Shown in pieces: positions 60,324 through 64,000 of a stretch of 64,000 bases of DNA. The stretch's first letter is position 1. Every line of letters begins with the position of its first letter. The translations under genes and the position numbers were made by a program. The notes under the pieces were generated by a model. That model had not been told where the DNA came from. It searched no databases and saw nothing but the letters and a program-made list of their open reading frames with translations. Origin of the DNA: Sphingobacteriales bacterium (GTDB lineage Bacteria > Bacteroidota > Bacteroidia > Chitinophagales > Chitinophagaceae); the NCBI GenBank assembly GCA_016235125.1, contig JACRLZ010000002.1, forward strand, positions 806,001 through 870,000, written 5' to 3'.

Positions 60324-61016
60324 CTATTGAAGCTGAGCCTGCAATTCCTCTTTACTCACAATGCCCTGTTTGCGCCACGCTTCTTTTCCTTCTTTGTAAA
60401 CAATAAAAACAGGAATGGGTTCAATGTTCAAAGCGTTCATTACATCGGTATGAACACCGGCATCAATTTTTATTAAAACAAAGTCGAGGTCTTTGGTAGC
60501 TTCAAGCGCATCAATCACCGGCGTCATTTTTACACAGGGCGGGCACCATTTGGCGCCAAAGTCCACCAGAACGGTAGCGTCTTTTGGAATTTTATTCCAG
60601 TATTCTTCAACCGTCATCTGCTGCTCATCACCTGCGCCCTCTAATTTTTTACCATCTTTTTTCCATGCATTGATGCCGCCCTGAAGTTCAATTACAGATG
60701 TAAAACCGTTTTCCCTCATCCAGTTTGCGGCAGCAGCGCTGCGGCTGCCCGCCAGGCAATACACATACACCGGCCTGTTTTTATCCACATACTGTATCCG
60801 GTCATTAAACTCGGCTTTATTATTCCAGTCAGCCTGCAAGCTGTTTTTAATATGACCCGACCTGTATTCGCCTGCTGTTCTCACATCCAGAAGCTGGATA
60901 TTGCCTTTTTTGATAGCGTCTTCAAACTTATCAGTCTTCAGGCTCCGGCTCGAATCTTGCTGTGAATGGCAGGATACAGAGAAAAGTAATAACAAACCAA
61001 AACAAACATTTTTCAT
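60324..61016 (-). CDS. lipoprotein with rhodanese and thioredoxin domains
   Basis: A 230-residue fusion. The leader ends LLFSVSC (Cys16), then a rhodanese domain (about 27-125; LLDVRTAGEYRSGHI and active-site YCLAGSRS with C87), then a thioredoxin domain (about 132-230; FGAKWCPPCVKM with C158-x-x-C161 and the cis-Pro IEPIPVF). The sulfur-transfer and thiol-exchange activities are joined on one lipid-anchored chain. The first gene of the minus-strand cluster; it might reduce or sort thiol groups of exported proteins. Confidence 0.88.
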   Translation of the reverse strand: MKNVCFGLLLLFSVSCHSQQDSSRSLKTDKFEDAIKKGNIQLLDVRTAGEYRSGHIKNSLQADWNNKAEFNDRIQYVDKNRPVYVYCLAGSRSAAAANWMRENGFTSVIELQGGINAWKKDGKKLEGAGDEQQMTVEEYWNKIPKDATVLVDFGAKWCPPCVKMTPVIDALEATKDLDFVLIKIDAGVHTDVMNALNIEPIPVFIVYKEGKEAWRKQGIVSKEELQAQLQ

Positions 61017-61131
61017 TTTAAAAATTTATCGGGCAAAAATACAGCTTAAAGAACATCAGGGACGGGGTTTGGTTGCAAATGATCCGGTGTTGGGCCAGTT
61101 TGAGATTTTCTGCTTTAAGCGAATCAGATAG

Positions 61132-61186
61132 CTCAGTGTTTCTGTGCTTCAGCGGCAAGAAAAGATATAGCCACAGAAACACTGAG
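61132..61186. repeat. palindromic element of CTGTG/CACAG words
   Basis: Perfect 15-bp arms CTCAGTGTTTCTGTG (61132-61146) and CACAGAAACACTGAG (61172-61186) with a 25-base loop. It lies in the 262-base gap before the repeat lipoprotein and resembles the elements at 20154, 25546 and 58157 in style. Confidence 0.65.
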
Positions 61187-61278
61187 GCACTGAAATTGAC
61201 TCGCTACCAATTAGCGACATCTGAGAATAATAGCCAAAATAGTCTTATTTTTATCCATTAAATATTAATTCCCCTTAT

Positions 61279-62979
61279 ATGAAAAAACAACTGATCCTTT
61301 TTTTGGCAACGGTACTGGTAATTGCCTTTGCCTGCCAGAAGGAATTGAGTTTTGAGTCGCCCAACGCTATTTCCATCGGAAGCCTGAAAGATGATGTATC
61401 AGGTGATTGCTTACCCCAGACAGTGAATGGCGCTTATATAGCCGGAACGGCGCTGGTGGCTGCTACCAATACCATTGTGGTGCAGGTGGATGTGGCGCAA
61501 ACAGGGTCTTACACTATTTATACTGACACGGTAAACGGTTATTATTTCAGAACCACCGGTGTTTTTACCAATACAGGGTTGACCAATGTTACCCTACGCA
61601 GCAATGGAACTCCCTTTGCAGCAGGTATCAATAATTTTGTAGTTACTTACGATACTTCGATATGTAATATAGCAGTGACTGTGATGCCTGCGGGAACAGG
61701 GGCTGCTGCATTTACATTAGTAAGCGGAGGTACACCTACCAATTGTGCCAGTGCAGTTGTATCGGGAACATATACACAGAATGTAGGTTTAGTTGCTGCA
61801 AATAATTATGTAGATATTACGGTTGATGTTGCCACTGTTGGTACATATAATATATCAGCCACTGATGGCCAGATGACATTCTCCAAAACAGGTACGTTTA
61901 CTGCGACCGGAGTTCAAACCGTAAGATTGGATGGGTCAGGAACGCCGACTACTTCGGGTGCTCATACAATGACTTTTGCTGCACCCTTTGCCAGTTGTTC
62001 ATTTACGGTAACTGTGACTGCCGCAGGTGGGCCTGCAGTTTTTACGTTGGTTAGCGGGGGAACACCGATCAATTGCGCCAGCGCTGTTGTCAACGGCGCT
62101 TACGTACAAAGTACAGCGTTGGTTCCAGTTACAAATTATGTTGATATTACCGTAAATGTTAGTACAATCGGTACTTATACAATCACGGCGACCGGCGGGG
62201 GTATGACTTTTTCAAAGACAGGAAGCTTTACAGCAACGGGTAATCAAACGGTGAGATTGGATGGAAGCGGCACAGCTCCTTCAACGACCGGAAATACTAC
62301 TGTAACCTTTGGAACTCCCTTTGCCAGTTGCACTTTCACAGTATATGTGTTGGCAAATGATTATTATCCCAGAACAGCTACCAGTAACTGGAGTTATGAG
62401 TGGGATGATGTGCCAACAGATTCTTTATACAGAGTTGCTACATCAAATACAATAACTGCAGGGAGTGTTTTCACAATCTTTATGAGTAATGATGGTACAG
62501 GCCTTGATTCAGGGGGATATTATCGCAGAAGCGGCACAGATTATTTTGAGTGGTTTGATTTTGGAACATGGATAGGATACGACAATCCTTTATGGGTGGA
62601 ATACACTATGCTTCAATCCGCTGCTGCTGAAGCCACTCCATGGAAATCGCCTCCAACTGGCGGATGGGCAGGAACCGCTGGCGGAAATAATTTTAACCTT
62701 CGCTTTAGCTATAAAATTCTAGCTGGTCAAAAAAATGTACCGATTACATTTAATACTTCAATTAATCCTTCTGGTATAACTTATCAAGATGTAATTGTAG
62801 TTGAAGAAAGATTTGAAAGGGAAGTTACCCCCGGCAACTGGCAGGACTTTACTTCAGCAATTAATTATTACGGCAAGAGCTATTATGCAAGAGGAATTGG
62901 GCTTATTAAATTTGAAGCATATAATGCGTCGAATGTGCTTCAGGCTAAAATGGAACTCCGCCGCTGGCAGGTGCTCTGA
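61279..62979 (+). CDS. surface lipoprotein with three tandem domains
   Basis: A 566-residue lipoprotein (leader ending VIAFAC, Cys19). Three related beta-rich domains follow: 43-138 (diverged), 143-251 and 252-360. The second and third share FTLVSGGTP-x-NCASAVV, YVDITV, MTFSKTG and APFASC or TPFASC in the same order with a 110-residue (330-base) period. Each has two Cys that could form a disulfide. The C-terminal 200 residues (from YYPRTATSNWSYEWDDVPTD) are not repeated. It may bind surface ligands; the repeats look like immunoglobulin-like or adhesin-type domains. Confidence 0.75.
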   Translation: MKKQLILFLATVLVIAFACQKELSFESPNAISIGSLKDDVSGDCLPQTVNGAYIAGTALVAATNTIVVQVDVAQTGSYTIYTDTVNGYYFRTTGVFTNTGLTNVTLRSNGTPFAAGINNFVVTYDTSICNIAVTVMPAGTGAAAFTLVSGGTPTNCASAVVSGTYTQNVGLVAANNYVDITVDVATVGTYNISATDGQMTFSKTGTFTATGVQTVRLDGSGTPTTSGAHTMTFAAPFASCSFTVTVTAAGGPAVFTLVSGGTPINCASAVVNGAYVQSTALVPVTNYVDITVNVSTIGTYTITATGGGMTFSKTGSFTATGNQTVRLDGSGTAPSTTGNTTVTFGTPFASCTFTVYVLANDYYPRTATSNWSYEWDDVPTDSLYRVATSNTITAGSVFTIFMSNDGTGLDSGGYYRRSGTDYFEWFDFGTWIGYDNPLWVEYTMLQSAAAEATPWKSPPTGGWAGTAGGNNFNLRFSYKILAGQKNVPITFNTSINPSGITYQDVIVVEERFEREVTPGNWQDFTSAINYYGKSYYARGIGLIKFEAYNASNVLQAKMELRRWQVL

Positions 62980-63000
62980 TAATGAAATTGGGTTTAAAGC

Positions 63001-63038
63001 AAACTGTCCCACCCCGATGCATCAGGATGGGACAGTTT
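63001..63038. terminator. hairpin between convergent genes
   Basis: Arms AAACTGTCCCA (63001-63011) and TGGGACAGTTT (63028-63038) are perfect 11-bp; the centre CCGATGCATCAGG is itself nearly palindromic. It lies between the repeat lipoprotein and the gene at 63061, and may stop transcription from both sides. Confidence 0.7.
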
Positions 63039-63060
63039 CATTATGTGGGGTCATTAACTA

Positions 63061-63333
63061 TCAATCGTCATCATCATCGTCTTCATAATAAGCTCCTTCG
63101 CTTTTCTTGTATTGTTCTTCCCATGCTTTTACAGCTTCATCAGTCAGGCATTCGATGATTTCAAACAGCGAATCTTTTTTCAGCTTCCATTCCGTTTCCG
63201 TAGGGTCATCAAAGCGCTGAATAAACAGGCAATGGTCTGATTCCACAGCCACTTTGATCAGCGTAATGGGTGAATCTTCTTTTTCTTTTACCAGGTAATA
63301 GCAACCGGCTTCCAGCAATTCATAAGAATACAT
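63061..63333 (-). CDS. small acidic protein of unknown function
   Basis: A 90-residue cytosolic protein. It starts MYSYELLEAGCYYLVKEKED, has one helix (FEIIECLTDEAVKAWEEQYK) and ends in a run of Asp from a short GAT/GAC tract (about 63064-63081). No family is recognised. The composition and clean frame support a real gene. The region 63334-63585 upstream holds nothing that I can support beyond short-word repeats. Confidence 0.6.
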   Translation of the reverse strand: MYSYELLEAGCYYLVKEKEDSPITLIKVAVESDHCLFIQRFDDPTETEWKLKKDSLFEIIECLTDEAVKAWEEQYKKSEGAYYEDDDDDD

Positions 63334-63585
63334 AACAACTCCTCCTTTGTTTTTTCATTGTACAATTCAACCGGTCAGTAAGTCAGAATTTAACAGGCGC
63401 TCAGCGCAGAATGGAAATTGGGGGAATTTGATGGGTCAGAAGTACGAATCAAAATTAGGGGATTGGATTATTCCGGCCTGTAAATTTTATGTAAAGAATT
63501 GTCATGATTTTTCCAGAGATTTTAGTCCTTGAATTTCAAAAAATTGTGTGGTTCTGTGAAAATTTTTAAGCGGTAGCTCAGGCTC

Positions 63586-64000
63586 TCAGGCGCTGATGAC
63601 ATCCCGGAGATGAGGGTTCCGGTTTCTCAGGTCGGGACCTCCTTCGAGTACTGATTTCAGGTTGCTGAGATAGAAAGTCCAGCCATTGCCGCACTCAATA
63701 TAAAAGTATTGCTGCTCATTTTCATCATTCATCGGCATCTGCTGTATCAATTCGCAAATAGTTTCTCCCTCTTCCTGTTTTATGGAAACAGTAACGACAC
63801 AGCCGCCTGAAAAACTGAATTGGATTTTATCCCAGCCGTTTGCTGAAATGATCTCCCTTTCTTCCAGCACGGTATCATCATAACCGTACCAAAGCCACTT
63901 GTATTTATCGCCTGTTTCTATGTGGTTGTTCTTCGGCCTGACTGTTCCATCTGCTTTTGTAAACTGAGCAAGGCGGAGAAACCAGCTTTCCAATCCCTGT
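63586..64000 (-). CDS. SRPBCC/START-like protein, 5' end cut by window edge
   Basis: The frame is open to the right edge (no start in the last bases; QGLESWFLRLAQF reads through 64000), so the N-terminus lies outside. The visible part resembles the C-terminal half of a START-like (SRPBCC, Hsp90-ATPase-activator-type) domain: GDKYKWLWYGYDDTVLEEREII, GWDKIQFSFSGGCVVTVSI and IECGNGWTFYLSNLKSVLEGG, the last being a typical family ending. A ligand-binding or chaperone-linked role is usual; the substrate is unknown. Confidence 0.72.
   Translation of the reverse strand, partial: QGLESWFLRLAQFTKADGTVRPKNNHIETGDKYKWLWYGYDDTVLEEREIISANGWDKIQFSFSGGCVVTVSIKQEEGETICELIQQMPMNDENEQQYFYIECGNGWTFYLSNLKSVLEGGPDLRNRNPHLRDVISA

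Noticed and set aside
63347..63532. Plus-strand 61-codon frame near the right end
   Set aside because: Composition is random, it starts in the ribosome-binding region of the opposing gene, and it includes the short-word repeat GGTCAGTAAGTCAG.
1..64000. tRNA, rRNA, CRISPR arrays, classical insertion sequences, prophage
   Set aside because: Reading the gaps on both strands showed no T-arm-like GGTTCRA blocks with cloverleaf stems, no regularly spaced direct repeats, and no transposase, integrase or phage structural genes.

Overview
The window looks like chromosomal DNA of a Bacteroidota bacterium, most likely of the Chitinophagales/Sphingobacteriales side. The reasons are the moderately AT-rich sequence, the many short lipoproteins with hydrophobic leaders ending in Cys, a TAnnTTTG-type promoter, families typical of the phylum (DUF1080, DUF4331, DUF6370, GxxExxY, Ycf48-like propellers, RmlD-like reductases, a caspase-fold protease), and intergenic palindromes built from short words. 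I see no rRNA, tRNA, CRISPR array, prophage or classical insertion sequence. About 65 genes are described; several starts were moved inward to match signal peptides, and two genes run off the window edges.

Region by region. 1-8.7 kb: a class A beta-lactamase-like serine hydrolase, a half-size MFS protein, a DUF6370 protein, a secreted caspase-fold protein, a TPR membrane protein, a GNAT acetyltransferase, a PPP-like phosphatase, an orphan TrpF-like protein and a cysteine-repeat lipoprotein. 8.7-16 kb: pyruvate dehydrogenase E1 beta, a sigma-54-type response regulator without a DNA-binding domain, signal peptidase I, cytidine deaminase, Ogt, CsaA and a secreted Gfo/Idh/MocA oxidoreductase. 16-20 kb: a GNAT-like gene coupled to a tiny basic protein, a second TPR membrane protein, and a MocR regulator carrying an in-frame repeat insertion. 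20-28.7 kb: IlvE, then two divergent gene sets (sugar transporter and isomerases, dehydrogenase, cytochrome c, DUF1080) that look like a 3-keto-sugar utilisation locus. The second set is interrupted between two genes by a GxxExxY nuclease-fold gene enclosed in perfect inverted repeats. 28.7-38.3 kb: pyruvate kinase and phosphofructokinase side by side, a prolyl oligopeptidase, an SDR reductase, the remnant of a TonB-dependent receptor, and a DUF4331 pair followed by a TPR protein. 38.3-50 kb: arginase family, two tandem-USP proteins, an L,D-transpeptidase next to an amidase-like lipoprotein, small secreted proteins, an RRM protein and a histidine kinase. 50-64 kb: outer-membrane and TonB-like proteins, an XRE regulator, SMC, a peroxiredoxin, a Ycf48/phosphoesterase/rhodanese-thioredoxin cluster, a repeat lipoprotein and an SRPBCC protein cut by the window end.

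The most unusual signal is the unit at 25546-26007: a PD-(D/E)XK-type GxxExxY gene sitting exactly between perfect 22-bp inverted repeats inside an otherwise collinear operon. Related-looking palindromes without a gene occur at least three more times in the window. A second signal is a short GC-rich palindrome inserted in frame into the MocR gene, adding seven residues next to the PLP lysine; a related sequence lies at the centre of an intergenic repeat at 12870-13004.
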